A stretch of DNA of 54,976 nt, from positions 97,252 to 152,227 of the forward strand of contig JBBHKE010001237.1 of the NCBI GenBank assembly GCA_037447655.1. The letters run 5' to 3'. This document shows, in pieces, positions 12,366 through 23,446 of this stretch. Position 1 is the stretch's first letter. Each line of letters begins with the position of its first letter. The DNA is from Zygnema cylindricum. Taxonomy: Eukaryota; Streptophyta; Zygnematophyceae; Zygnematales; Zygnemataceae. Made by a program: the position numbers and the translations under genes. The notes under the pieces are model-generated. The model ran no database searches. It saw nothing but the letters and a program-made list of their open reading frames with translations, and was not told the origin of the DNA.

Positions 12366-13074
12366 TAGATCTGTGGTAACTACTCTCCCATCCCCATACT
12401 CTATTTCCACATTAGGGATCTTTCTTAGCTTAGTGAAGAGGTGCTTGTCACAACACATATGCATAGATGCACATGAGTCGATGATCCATCCCTCCTCTAG
12501 AGCTTCCCAAATGGCTCCAAGGGCACACTTCCGTTTCCGAGGGATCTCCTTCTCCTCTAGATTCTCGCCAAGAAGAAGCTCCCCATCTTCCTCCTCGAAC
12601 AATTCGTCCTCATCGGTCTCTCCTTTCACTCCTGTGACCACAAGTACTTTATTCTTCCCTCCGAGAGAACCCCCTCTACGATTTTCTTGAAGCCTCAGCT
12701 CCGATAGCTTGATGCAATCAGCTATGAACTGCCCCGATTTTTTGCAGAAATGGCAAAGGCCCTTTGGAGTCCTCAGTTCTCCAGATTGGTTCTTTTCCCC
12801 TTTGAAGCTGTTGTACAGCTTCTTCGGATCCTTCCTCCACTGGTTCGTTCCGACAGCTAGAGCTTGAACGCTCTTTCCTCCTCTCCAGATCTCAATGGTG
12901 TTCTCCTGCAGAAGTATCATTTGGACCACGGTGTTCCACTTCCAAGCACATCATCCATTTCTTGCACTCGTTACACTATATTTTCATACTCCTCCGACAA
13001 CTTCATGATGAGAGTGTTAACTTTCATCTTCATAGTGCCTGTCCATCCGACACTTTCCATCTCCATGTACAGAC
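12366..13074 (-). pseudogene. B1 protease and gag C-terminal part (fragment)
   Basis: Between A1 and B2. The minus strand encodes the gag C-terminal segment, a zinc knuckle CHFCKKSGQFIADC (the usual His is Gln) and the protease motif IIDSCASMHMC (DSGA changed to DSCA). The open piece is 12354-12929. Gag upstream of 12929 is frameshifted, and the next gag part continues at 19517 on the far side of B2. The product lacks two metal or catalytic-context residues and is not functional. Confidence 0.85.
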
Positions 13075-13383
13075 TGCAATTCTGTGTCCTCCATTGGACC
13101 ACAGAATACAGGAAGCCTCTAGATAGTATTTAACTAACCCACTTCAAGCCACAACCACTGCTGCCGAAGAAGGCAAACTGACAATTTGACTGCACCCCTG
13201 TGTAGCCTGGACTCCCCTGAGTCCGTAGAAAAAAGAATCACTGAAAACGGCCAACCAGGCGATAAGTTATAGGGTGGCAAAGATGCCAATTTATACAAAC
13301 TCTCTGAGAGAGAGGACTATCTACCTAAATTTTCCTAAGTCCTAGTTTTTCCTAATTCCCTCTCACAGCTCCTATCTACTGCC

Positions 13384-13458
13384 TGTACGAACCAATCACA
13401 AAACTGTATAGTACTAGAAAGTACTACCGCCGATATACTTTATGTACGGCATCTGTAC
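13384..13458 (-). promoter_or_regulatory. CCAAT + GTAC cluster in B2 3' LTR
   Basis: Five GTAC cores with CCAATC at about 13392. It lies about 90-165 bp upstream, in element orientation, of the TATA-like box at 13289-13295, the expected place for the U3 promoter. Confidence 0.4.
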
Positions 13459-13842
13459 GACAAGGCCATAAGTGGACGCGTGTATACTTTCCACTCATCC
13501 GTACGTTCCTCAGAATTCCCGCGACCGAATGATGTCTCCCCACGTGGCGCCAGGTGATGCCACGTCACTAAATGCCAAAGTGACCACTCCGGGATTTCGG
13601 CGATGATGTGCGCCGTTGGATTATATGCGAAACGTAATCTTGGCCGGAATAAATACTTGCGCGATATTTGTTCCGATGTAGAAATAAAATGTGTGGTATC
13701 CGTTTTGAATTAGCGTCATACGACGTACTTTATAAAACTGTATATATGTACGCCGTAAACAGTTTTAGTTAAATGAACTTTATCCTTTCGAACTAAATAT
13801 ATATCTATCACATACCATAGCAATTAGCATTGGTCCTAGTCT

Positions 13843-13917
13843 ATTAGGATAAAGCTGACCGCTACCGGTCGATTTGACGAACCGCAGGTACCGGGATCAA
13901 ATCTCTGGTCCGTCAAG
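13843..13917 (+). other. tRNA-like module in B2 3' LTR (antisense)
   Basis: GATAAAGCTGACCGCTACC and GGTACCGGGATCAAATCTC (B-box-like). TTTGACGAACC and GGTCCGTCAA form near-complementary flanks. A run of five T follows within about 10 nt, resembling a Pol III terminator. Confidence 0.45.
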
Positions 13918-14134
13918 TATATTTTTAGTAACCTACTAAAAATAGCTGTCTGTTGAACTAAGGCAGCCATGGATCAACCTCTCTCTCTTTCCTTCAGTGA
14001 CTACAGCAAGTATGGGGGCTAGAGAGCGGAGGTGGAGGCAGGCTGTCCGTCCTTTCCTTTTTCCTTTTATAAAAACATATTTAAACCTAGAAAATACTCT
14101 AGAAATCTATAAATTTCAACACTCCCCTTATTTT

Positions 14135-17100
14135 CTAGTCTAATTTTAATTTTTCTTTCAACTCGCATTTTTCCCGACAATATTTTAGTTTAGGAGAGGG
14201 CACAGGTTTGGTCATCATGTCAGCCACCATTTCTTCATCAGGTCTATACACAAGATTTAGAATTTTATTTTCAACTTTTTCTCTTACGAAGCTTAATCTT
14301 ATGTCCATATGTTTTGCTTTGAAATGGTGTTTTGGATTGGCTGCAATTGCAATTGCAGCTTGGTTATCGCAAAAGATTTCATGCACTCCCTCCTTCATAA
14401 ATCCCAGTTCTTGTAACAATGATTTCACCCACATTAGTTCTTTTACAGCAGAACACGATGCCATATACTCAGCCTCCATAGTAGACTGAGCAACCACCTT
14501 TTGTTGCTTACTGCTCCAACAGCAAGCACCTTCCCCCACATACAAAACATATCCAGAAGTGCATCTTCTCATAGGTGCATCCCCATAACTGGCGTCACTC
14601 CAAGTGGTGATATCAGTATGCTCCCCTCCCAAATGCAACCATAACTCTCTAGTTCCCACCAGATATCTCATGACTCTCTTGGCTGCCTCCCAATCTCTCT
14701 TCCTAGGATCATTAAGACTCCTACTGAGTACTCCAACTGCTGCCGCTATGTCCGGCCTGGTACAGTTCATAAAATAGATTAAGCTTCCTACGACCTGTCT
14801 ATAAGGAATAGACTTCATGAACTCTCTCTCCTCTAGACTCATCTGATCGTCTAAGATCATCACTCCTCCTTCTACACTCCCATCACTTACTTTTTTCAAG
14901 TCCATGGGAGTGGTACAACTGTTAGCATTTTCCATCTGGAATTTCTCAAGCATATTACCTATTGCTTCTTTCTGAGTAAGTCTGATAATCTTCTTCCCTC
15001 TATCTCTCTCCATTTGGATCCCCAAAATATATTTTGCCTCCCCTAAATCCTTCATATCAAATCTGCCCCTAAGATCTTTCTTTAGCCTATTGATATTATC
15101 TAAAGACTTACTTAACACAAGCAGATCATCCACATAAATTGCAATAAAAATGACACCATTCTCATCTTCAAACATATAGATAGAATGGTCAGAGCTGATC
15201 CGGATGTATCCCAGATCGGTGAGAAACTCATCTAGTTTCTTGTTCCACTGTCGGGGAGCCTGTTTCAGTCCATATAAGGACTTTATGAGCCTGCACACTT
15301 TGCTCTCTTCTCCTTCTTCCACAAACCCCTCGGGTTGCCTCATAAAAATTTCTTCCTCTAACTCACCATTAAGAAAAGCAGTCTTAATGTCCATCTGGTG
15401 TATTTCCATGTCTTCCGCTGCGGCCAGACTGAGGAGAATCCTTACCGATGGGAACCGAACAACTGGAGCAAAGGTCTCCTCATAGTCAATCCCCTCTTTT
15501 TGGGTGAACCCCTTCGCTACCAATCGAGCCTTATACCTCTCAATTGTATTATCTGGGTTCAGTTTTAGTTTAAATACCCATTTACATCCAATAGGTTTTC
15601 TGTTTGGAGGGCATTCCGCTAGTTCCCAAGTATTTGCTTCCATGATAGAAGCCATCTCATCATTTATGGCTCTAATCCATCTTTCTTTCTCTAGACTATT
15701 CACTGCCTCTAAGTAAGACTGAGGCTCATCTGGGTGAGATAGCTTAGTTACCTTATGGGCAGCTTGTTTTTCCTGTATCCTTTTGCTGCTCCTCCTTCCT
15801 CCCTCAAACTCCGAAGCTGGAATGGATGGAAGTCTTGGATTTCTTCTCACTGTCTCATCGGCTCCCCTGTCCATAAAAACCGTATCTTGTCCCGCTTCTT
15901 CCATCTCCTCGAAGTCCATAGGAGTATGTGAGGTTTCCGGTGAGTCTCCTGTATCTTCGATCTCCCCTGAATCTGTAATCACAGTTTCACTCATGTCTTT
16001 TTCGGGAACGACTGAGTTCTCCTCACTTTCGGACTCAAATCTGATCCTTATCTTCTTTGTATATTTGAAGGGGTCAAATGACTTCCCTTCATCCATGACA
16101 ACTAAGTGTTTGACCAGAATGATATCTTTCTTTGCTAAGTCATAGACTCTATATCCCTTAACATCCTCATCATATCCCACAAAGTATCCAGGTTTTCCCT
16201 TAGCATCTAGTTTCCAGTTTTTCCTATCCGTGTCAAGACTGTAAACTTGGCTACCAAATACTTTAAGGTGTGAGATATCTGGTTTCCTTCCAACCCATCT
16301 CTCATAAGGTGTCACTCCCTTTACAGCTGAGGTAAGGACTCTATTTTTAATATAGTTGGCACAGTTCATTGCCTCTGCCCAAAATCTCTTTCCTATTTTC
16401 TTGTCTGCCAACATACTACATGCACTATCTCCTAGTGTTCGATTCAACCTCTCAGCTACCCCATTTTGTTCCGGGTTATATGGTACAGTTTTCTGGTGTT
16501 GCACTCCCTCATCTCTCAGATATTCCTCAAACTGGTTAGAGGTATATTCCCCCCCATTATCACTCCTTATCCTCTTAATAGGGGTTTCATGCAACTTCTC
16601 ACTCCAAGCTTTATATTCTTTGAAGTAACTGGATGCTTCAGACTTATTTTTCAGAAAGTAGACTCTAGAGTATCTAGACTAGTCATCAGTTATTGTCATC
16701 ATAAACCTCTTTCCTCCAACCGAAGGTACTTTTGCAGGTCCCCAAATATCTGTGTGGACCAAATCTAACACTTTCTCACCTCTATATGTGGCGGCTTTGG
16801 GAAAGGGAAGTCTGTGAGCCTTACCTTGAGCACAACCACTACAATCATCCATTATTTCATTATCCCCAAACTGAATGCCATCTACTACCCCAAGCTTTTT
16901 CATTTCCTTTAACCTATCAAAATGCACATGCCCCAAACGCTTATGCCAAATCATCACCTTAGGAACACCAACATAGTAAGCATTCTTCTTTTCATTACTC
17001 AAGTTAAGCCTAAACATTCCTTGGCTACCCTTATCTGCTGTGAAGTAAACTTCATTCCCATACTTAGCTGTAAAGACTCCCTTCCTGGTGAAGGTATCAA

Positions 17101-18484
17101 ACTCTTTGTCATCTAACACAGACGTAGAGACAAGATTTTTACTCAACTGAGGAATGTAAAGTACATCTGAGAATGTAAGTATAGAGGTCTTACCCTCCAC
17201 TAAGACTTTCAGATCTACTGATCCCACTAGATCTGTAGTAACCACTCTCCCATCCCCATACTCTATCTCTACAGTAGGAATCTTTCGTAGCTTAGTGAAG
17301 AGTTCTTTATCACGGCACATATGCATGGATGCACCTGAGTCGATGATCCATCCTTCCTGTGGAGCTTCCCGAATTGCTCCAAGGGCACACTTCTGCCTCC
17401 GAGGAATCTCCTTCTCCTCCAAACTCTCGTCAAGAAGAAGCTCCCCATCCTCCTCAGAGGACTCATCCTCGGTTTCTCCTGACACCTTTGTAACCACAAG
17501 TGCCTTTTTCTTCCCTCCGGAAGAACCCCCTCCACAGTTCTCTTGGAGCCTCAGCTCTGATAGCTTGACACAATCTGCAATAAAGTGCCCCGGCTTTTTG
17601 CAAAAATGACAAAGACCCTTTGGGGGCCTTTGTCCCCCTGAATGATCTCTTTCCCCTCTATAAGGTTTCTTCGGGTCGTTTCCCCATCGGTCCCCTCCTA
17701 CTGCTAGAGCTTGAATGCTCTTTTCTCCTCTCCTAATCTCCATTGTGTTTTCCTGCACAAGTATCATCTTGACTACTGTGTTCCATTTCCATGAACTATC
17801 AGGCATTCCCTGTACTCGGTACACTAAGTTTTCGAACTCATTTGGTAATTTCATGATAAGGGTGTTAACTTTCATTTTCATTGTACCTATCCACCCGGCA
17901 CTTTCCATTTCTGTATACAAACAAGAAAGATCATTACAGTAATCTAACATCTTTCCTCCTTTGTAAGTGTAACTCAATAGCTTTTGCTCAGCCAACTGGA
18001 GCTCCTGAATAGTTCCAGCTCTATAAATTTCCACCAAACTCACCCACAACTCCTCGGCCTTGTAAATGTGAAGATGAGGAGTGGCCAAACCTTGAGTGAG
18101 GTGCCTCAGAATGAAGTTCTTGGCAGCCATGTTTACATCCTCCCACATTTGAGTATCGTTCTCCACGGTCTTCACGATTGCCGCTCCCGATACTGTGGCA
18201 ATAGGAGTAAGGGGTGTCTCCTTCCCTTTCCCCTTTTCGGACACACTGCTGTCCCCATCATCTGCCTCCTCCGCCGAGGCAACCGTTGTTGCAGGAAACC
18301 TTACTCCCCCAAATCCTGGTGGAGTTCCTGAAGGTGGACGTTTCACTTGTCCACTGACGATACCCCAGTATCGTTTTTCACACAAAGCTCCCATCATCAT
18401 GGCTTCCCAATAGATGAACAAAGATCCATTGAAGGTGGGCACCCTAGAGGGTGGGCCCATAACCTGCAATTTTGTGTCCTCCAT
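14135..18484 (-). CDS. B2 copia gag-pol polyprotein, one in-frame TAG
   Basis: A single frame of 1449 codons, broken only by a TAG at 16679-16681 where relatives have Trp (TDDWSRY). It starts at 18484 inside the 5' LTR (M-E-D-T-K-L-Q) and reads V-M-G-P-P through the primer site. Domains, numbered through the stop: gag 1-280; zinc knuckle C292-X2-C295-X4-H300-X4-C305; protease IIDSGAS with D382; pre-integrase HHCC (WHKRLGHVHF, CSGCAQGKAH); integrase catalytic D579, D642, E678 with D-X35-E spacing; RT with YVDD at 1117-1120; RNase H with SDASYGD, MEAEYMA, CDNQAAI and the HMDIRLSFVRE end. All catalytic residues I can check are present. The TAG is a TGG to TAG change (C to T on the plus strand). 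Without read-through or correction it stops the protein within integrase. Confidence 0.93.
18450..18464 (-). other. B2 primer-binding site (initiator tRNA-Met anticodon arm)
   Basis: The minus strand GGTTATGGGCCCACC directly abuts the LTR end TTGCA. It is the same 15 nt as in A1, A2, B1 and D1. In the protein it encodes V-M-G-P. Confidence 0.78.
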
Positions 18485-18678
18485 TGGACCACAGAATACA
18501 GGAAGCCTCTAGATAGTATTTAACTAACCCACTTCAAGCCACAACCACTGCTGCCCAAGAAGGCAAACTTACAATTTGACTGCACCCTTGTGTAGCCTGG
18601 ACTCCCCTGAGTCCGTAGAAAAAAAAATCACTGAAAACGGCCAACCAGGCGATAAGTTATAGGGTGGCAAAGATGCCA

Positions 18679-18685
18679 ATTTATA
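18679..18685 (-). promoter_or_regulatory. TATA-like box in B2 5' LTR
   Basis: The minus strand reads GTTTGTATAAATTGGC. The core lies about 215 bp from the U5 end. It is the likely core promoter of the element's genomic RNA, with transcription expected about 25-30 bp downstream. Confidence 0.5.
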
Positions 18686-18774
18686 CAAACTCTCTGAGAG
18701 AGAGGACTATCTACCTAAATTTTCCTAAGTCCTAGTTTTTCCTAATTCCCTCTCACAGCTCCTATCTACTGCCT

Positions 18775-18848
18775 GTACGAACCAATCACAAAACTGTATA
18801 GTACTAGAAAGTACTACCGCCGATATACTTTATGTACGGCATCTGTAC
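18775..18848 (-). promoter_or_regulatory. CCAAT + GTAC cluster in B2 5' LTR
   Basis: Five GTAC words and CCAATC at 18782-18787, upstream of the TATA-like box in element orientation. Identical to the 3' LTR copy. Confidence 0.4.
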
Positions 18849-19232
18849 GACAAGGCCATAAGTGGACGCGTGTATACTTTCCACTCATCCGTACGTTCCT
18901 CAGAATTCCCGCGACCGAATGATGTCTCCCCACGTGGCGCCAGGTGATGCCACGTCACTAAATGCCAAAGTGACCACTCCGGGATTTCGGCGATGATGTG
19001 CGCCGTTGGATTATATGCGAAACGTAATCTTGGCCGGAATAAATACTTGCGCGATATTTGTTCCGATGTAGAAATAAAATGTGTGGTATCCGTTTTGAAT
19101 TAGCGTCATACGACGTACTTTATAAAACTGTATATATGTACGCCGTAAACAGTTTTAGTTAAATGAACTTTATCCTTTCGAACTAAATATATATCTATCA
19201 CATACCATAGCAATTAGCATTGGTCCTAGTCT

Positions 19233-19307
19233 ATTAGGATAAAGCTGACCGCTACCGGTCGATTTGACGAACCGCAGGTACCGGGATCAAATCTCTGGTC
19301 CGTCAAG
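19233..19307 (+). other. tRNA-like module in B2 5' LTR (antisense)
   Basis: Identical to the module at 13843-13917: an A-box-like segment, GGGATCAAATCTC, flanking near-complementary arms and a T run downstream. Confidence 0.45.
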
Positions 19308-19511
19308 TATATTTTTAGTAACCTACTAAAAATAGCTGTCTGTTGAACTAAGGCAGCCATGGATCAACCTCTCTCTCTTTCCTTCAGTGACTACAGCAAG
19401 TATGGGGGCTAGAGAGCGGAGGTGGAGGCAGGCTGTCCGTCCTTTCCTTTTTCCTTTTATAAAAACATATTTAAACCTAGAAAATACTCTAGAAATCTAT
19501 AAATTTCAACA

Positions 19512-20077
19512 CAGACAAGTGAGATCACTGCAAAAGTCCAACATCATTCCTCCTTCGAAAGTGTAACTCGTCAGCCTTTGCTCAACCAGCTGGAGCTCCT
19601 GAATGGTGCTAGCTCTATAGATCTCCACTAAGGTCATCCACAACTCCTCGGCCTGGAAGATGTGAAGGTGAGAGGTCGCCAAAGCTCGATGAGGTGCCTC
19701 AGAATGAAGTGCGTGGCATTCATGTTGGTGTACTCCGACATCTGAATGTCGTTTTCCTCCGTCTTCATGGCCACCGCTCCGGGTTCCGTGGCAATAGGAG
19801 TGAGAGGTGTCTCCTTTCCTTTCCCCTTTTCGGACACACTACTGTCCCCATTATCTGTCTCCTCCGGTGGAGCATATTCTGCTACAGAAAACCTTATTCC
19901 TCCAAACCCTGGTGGAGTTCCTTGAGACGAATGTTTCACTTGTCCACTAACAATACCCTAGTATCGTTTCTCACACAATGCCCCTGTCATCATAGCTTCC
20001 CAGTAAATGAACCCAGATCCGTTGAATATGGGCACCCTAGAGGGTGGGCCCATAACCTGCAATTTTGTGTCCCCCAT
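19512..20077 (-). pseudogene. B1 gag N-terminal part (fragment)
   Basis: The start codon is at 20075-20077, inside the B1 5' LTR (M-G-D-T-K-L-Q, then V-M-G-P). The frame is interrupted by a TAG near 19959 and resumes as 19634-19939, which contains PPGFGGIRF, the acidic KGKGKETPLTPIATE segment and FILRHL as in B2 gag. A further frameshift lies near 19690 before the B2 insertion point. It is the first third of B1 gag. Confidence 0.85.
20043..20057 (-). other. B1 primer-binding site
   Basis: The minus strand GGTTATGGGCCCACC follows LTR end TTGCA. It is unchanged despite decay of the rest of B1. Confidence 0.75.
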
Positions 20078-21049
20078 AGGGACCAAAAATTGAGGAAGCC
20101 TCTAGTTAGTTTTCAACTAACCCACTTTCACCTAGAGCAATTTCCACCCAAGCATGCAAATAGATAATCTGACTGCACCTTTGTGCAGTCTGGACTCCCA
20201 TGGGTCCATAGCAAGAAGAATCACTGAAAACGCCCAACCATGCGATTAGTTATTGAGTGGCCAAGATGCCAATATTTATACAAGCTTATTGGGAGAGAGG
20301 CGGCTACCTCCTCAATCTAGTAAGTCCTAAACCCTCTCAGAACTACTATCTACTGAGGTACGGAACCAATCAAAAGACTGTACAGTACAGAAAGGTACTA
20401 CGGCCGATGTACTTTCTGTACGGCCTGTGTACGATAAGGCCATGGAGTGGACACCTGTCTCTTTCGAACATGTCATCATGCTCTCCGGGATTTCCTCTTC
20501 TCAATAACATCGTGCCACGTGTCGCCAGGTCATGTCACGACCGCAAACCGCCAAGGCGGCCATTACGGGATCTCAGCGATGGTGTGGGCCGTCAAATCAA
20601 AATCGCTTTAAACGATAGCCGTTCAAAACAATTGTCCTGTTCATTTGTTTTGTGCGAACTAAAACTCCAACTAGTTTCTATGTATTCTATTTGCAATTCC
20701 GTTAATCGGATTAGTCGCCTATCTATTGTTTAAATAACTATCAAACCCCATGTATCCTAACAAACTACTACGACAAATTGGTAAGGGTTGACGGCTACGC
20801 CTTGCTCTACCGGTCTAAGGTTCAAGTCATGCCGGACTCAACCTTTTTGCTTGAGAGTGACTTAGGTCACTCTTAAGCCCTACCTATGGAGCTAATGCAG
20901 CCATGGCTCCACCGCCCTCTCTCTCTTTCAGTGACTACAACAAGTATGGGGGCTAGAGAGAGAAGGTGAATGCAGGCTGCCTCTGCTTTCCTTTTCTTTT
21001 ATATTTCAATTAAGAAATAGAAAATACCTCCCCTAAATCTAGTGATTTT
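20058..21049 (-). repeat. B1 5' LTR, right end clipped
   Basis: It starts TGCAATTTTGTG. The right end reads AATCTAGTGATTTTT and runs directly into the A3 LTR (TGTAGAAATT at 21050). The CAACA seen at 2782-2786 in the partner is missing. It contains a TATA-like box at 20273-20280 and a GTAC cluster at about 20357-20433. Confidence 0.85.
20785..20843 (+). other. tRNA-like module in B1 5' LTR (antisense)
   Basis: GGTTGA (near 20786) pairs with TCAACC (near 20838) as an acceptor-like stem. GGTTCAAGTC is a good B box, and TTTTT follows immediately, as at Pol III genes. At about 59 nt it is shorter than a full tRNA, so an arm may be missing. Confidence 0.5.
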
Positions 21050-22105
21050 TGTAGAAATTAATGGTCTTTTAAAGTATTTTCTAGGTCTGAACAGAAATAA
21101 GAAAGAAGCCGAGGCAGTCTGCCTCTAACTTCTCTCTCCATTTCTCAAACTTGTCGCAGTCACTTGGAAATTGGAGAGGGAGCTAGAGCCATGGCTACCT
21201 AGGCTATCCAGAGGTTTACAGGAAAATATATTTTAGTTAGGGGTTTAATTTATTATAATATATGTGCCGGCCACAGGATTTGATCCTGGTACCTATCGGC
21301 CGGCAGACAGCCGGTAACCGTTAGCCTTAGCCGTTAAGTCTAGAAGTAGTGTTACGTAATATAGGGTTTGATAATTATTTAAACATTTATACGTAGAAAA
21401 GATCATTTAACTGTAACTCATTACGGGAGACATATATCCAGTAAATGTAAAAGTACAGATTCTGGTACAGATGAGAAACCAATACCGCGCATTTATTTCT
21501 TTAGTGAAACGAATACCGCGCATGTGTTTATTACAGCTATGATTAAATGTGAATTCAATCGGACGGGCAAAATTAACGCCGAGATCGCGGAAGAGGATTT
21601 CGGCGGTTTGTGGTCATGGCCACATCGGATGACATGTGGTGGAATGACATTAGATCGCGGCATCTCCGAGGATTAAAGGAGCGAATCTCGACATACCACG
21701 TGTGGACATTTAGGCCATGTCGTACAATGGCCGTACATAAAGTACACCGTCAGCTGTACTTTTGTGTACGAAACTGAAATCTGATTGGCTCCGTACATCA
21801 GTAGATAGAGTCTGTGAGAGAGATAGGACTTAGAAAAATTAGAAGATATAACCGTCTCTCCCAGAGAGCTTCTGTACAAAAGATCAACTTTGACCCTCCA
21901 TAACTTACTGCTCAGGGGAGCAAATACAGAGATTCTTTTTGTTATCGACTCAAGGGAGTCTTATCTTCACAAAGGTGAAGTTGGTCGGTGTTTTTATCTG
22001 CCATGGTGGCAGTTATTTTTGCTGAAACACAAAGGGGTCAGGGTTATCCTAGAGGCTTCTTGGAAGTTGTCCACTCTGAGGACTTATGGAGGTCTCAAAG
22101 TTTCA
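21050..22105 (+). repeat. A3 5' LTR
   Basis: 1056 bp from TGTAGAAATTAATGG to GTCTCAAAGTTTCA, family A in plus orientation. The gag ATG is at 22086, 20 nt before its end. Confidence 0.9.
21264..21340 (-). other. tRNA-like module in A3 5' LTR (antisense)
   Basis: The minus strand carries GACTTAACGGCTAAGGC and GGTACCAGGATCAAATCCTG, ending GCCGGCAC. Because A3 is on the plus strand, the module again lies opposite to the element. Its orientation therefore follows the LTR, not the chromosome. Confidence 0.52.
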
Positions 22106-23446
22106 GGTTATGGGCCCACCCTCCTGGGTACCAATCTTTAATGGAACTGGCTTCATATACTGTGAAAGTATGATGATAGGAGCTCTATGCGAAAAAAGGT
22201 TTTGGGGGATAGTGAGTGGACGGTTGGGGCATCCATCAAGTCTTAGAATTCCTCCAGGGTTTGGAGGAAGCAGATTCACCAGAAAAGAGGATCCACCTTC
22301 AACGGAGGAAACAAAAGAACGAGAGGTGGTGGACAAAGGAAAGGAGAAGGAGGTGACCACACCAATAACAACTAGTTTGGCATTCATGTCACATATTCCG
22401 AGGAACGAGGAGAATGATACTGAAACCTGGGACTTCAACAATATGGCGGCAAAGCACTTCATCCTACGCCATCTCACTCAATAACTCGCATGTCCTCATT
22501 TGGAGGTAGAAAGGGCATCCGATCTTTGGATGGCTCTCATAGAGATGTACCGAAGTGGTACGATTCAGCAACAACAGTTGGCTGATCAGAAAGTTAAGGA
22601 GTATGTATAAAAATGGGGGAAGATGTTGGATTTTTGCAATGAGCTTGCTACACTCTTCATGGAGCTAGAGAGTGCGGGAAAAGATTTTAGTGAAAAAGAA
22701 AAGGTTGGCTGTTTATTGATGAAGTTACCCGATGAGTTCGAGAACATAGTCAACCGTGTGCAAGACTTGCCGGACTCAAGGTGGATATGGAACTAAGTGG
22801 TAGGGATGATTCTCGTTCGGGAGAATACGATTGAGATCCGAAGAGGAGGAAAGAGTGGCCAAGCCTTGGCAACTGCGACTGATTGGAGAAACAAGGATTC
22901 CCAAACCGGTCGAAAACTATGGGGGGAGGGAGCAAAAAAATCAGACCGACGAGTTCGGACCAAGGGCTCCCAAAGGTTTATGTCATTTTTGTAAGAAACT
23001 TGGGCACTATATGGCAGAGTGCACTAAGCTAACCGAGCTTCGGTTAAAGGAGGGGCAGACCGATGGTACCCCGAGTGGAAAGAAAAAGGCCCTTGTGACA
23101 CAGGTACATGAGGCGAAATCCGAGGACGAGGACCAAAAGCTCCTTTTAGATGAGGAGTTAGAGGCGAAAAACGAGGTCGAAATACCACGAAGGCCGAAAT
23201 GTGCTTAAGGTGGATTGAAAGGTGAAGCACGCTGGATTGCAGATTCAAGTGCCTCCATGCACATGTGTAAGGATAGGCACCTGTTCACTAAGATAAGAAA
23301 GATTCCCATCGTAGAGATAGAGTACGAGGATGGGAGGATAGTCACCACTACTCTTGTAGGATCGGTAGATTTGAAAGTGTTAGTAGAAGGAACGACATCC
23401 ATAGTAACATTCTCCGATGTATTGTTTATTCCAGAGCTGAACAAAA
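22086..23446 (+). pseudogene. A3 gag and protease (broken)
   Basis: The frame starts M-E-V-S-K-F-Q in the LTR and V-M-G-P across the primer site. Gag to 22484 ends at a TAA after RHLTQ. Further stops occur at about 22608 and 22794, and a frameshift near 22900 is followed by the zinc knuckle CHFCKKLGHYMAEC in the 22831-23208 piece. A TAA near 23206 precedes the protease segment 23215-23446, whose active site reads IADSSAS, so the Gly of the DSG triad is changed to Ser. The frame is interrupted by solo LTR A5 just after PELNK. Confidence 0.88.
22106..22120 (+). other. A3 primer-binding site
   Basis: GGTTATGGGCCCACC directly follows the LTR end TTTCA. Same half-tRNA type site as in the minus elements. 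Confidence 0.75.

Larger units (their letters stand above)
13075..14121 (-). repeat. B2 3' LTR
   Basis: 1047 bp, TGCAATTCTGTG at the left to AAATTTCAACA at the right, then CTCCCCTTATTTTC. It contains a TATA-like box at 13289-13295, a GTAC cluster at 13384-13458 and a tRNA-like module at 13843-13917. Confidence 0.93.
13075..19511 (-). mobile_element. Element B2, Ty1/copia, near-intact, inserted in B1 gag
   Basis: 3' LTR 13075-14121 and 5' LTR 18465-19511, both 1047 bp, with a CAGAC duplication at 13070-13074 and 19512-19516. The purine tract is at 14122-14131 and the primer site at 18450-18464. By eye the LTRs differ at only five positions. Together with a single stop in the polyprotein this makes B2 the youngest element in the window. 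Confidence 0.96.
18465..19511 (-). repeat. B2 5' LTR
   Basis: 1047 bp. All five differences I count from the 3' LTR fall within about 150 bp of the U5 end (left side). The remaining roughly 900 bp look identical. The start codon of gag-pol is at its U5 end. Confidence 0.93.
1797..21049 (-). mobile_element. Element B1, Ty1/copia LTR retrotransposon, split by A1 and B2
   Basis: Left (3') LTR 1797-2786 is followed by a purine tract (minus-strand AAGGGGAG at 2787-2794). The internal part is in three pieces: 2787-5897, 12371-13074 and 19517-20057. The right (5') LTR is 20058-21049. The pieces rejoin in the same order as in the related element B2. Interruption 1 is element A1 with a TAGAT duplication, and interruption 2 is element B2 with a CAGAC duplication. 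Internal domain order on the minus strand is gag, protease, integrase, RT, RNase H, the copia order. The outer ends show no visible target duplication because the right LTR has lost its last bases against A3. Confidence 0.9.

Noticed and set aside
22103-22477. Ser/Pro-rich ORF antisense to A3 gag, and similar antisense ORFs in A1, A2, B1, B2 and D1
   Set aside because: They recur only because gag-pol recurs. They are the complementary frames of conserved gag/integrase codons and have no independent start context.
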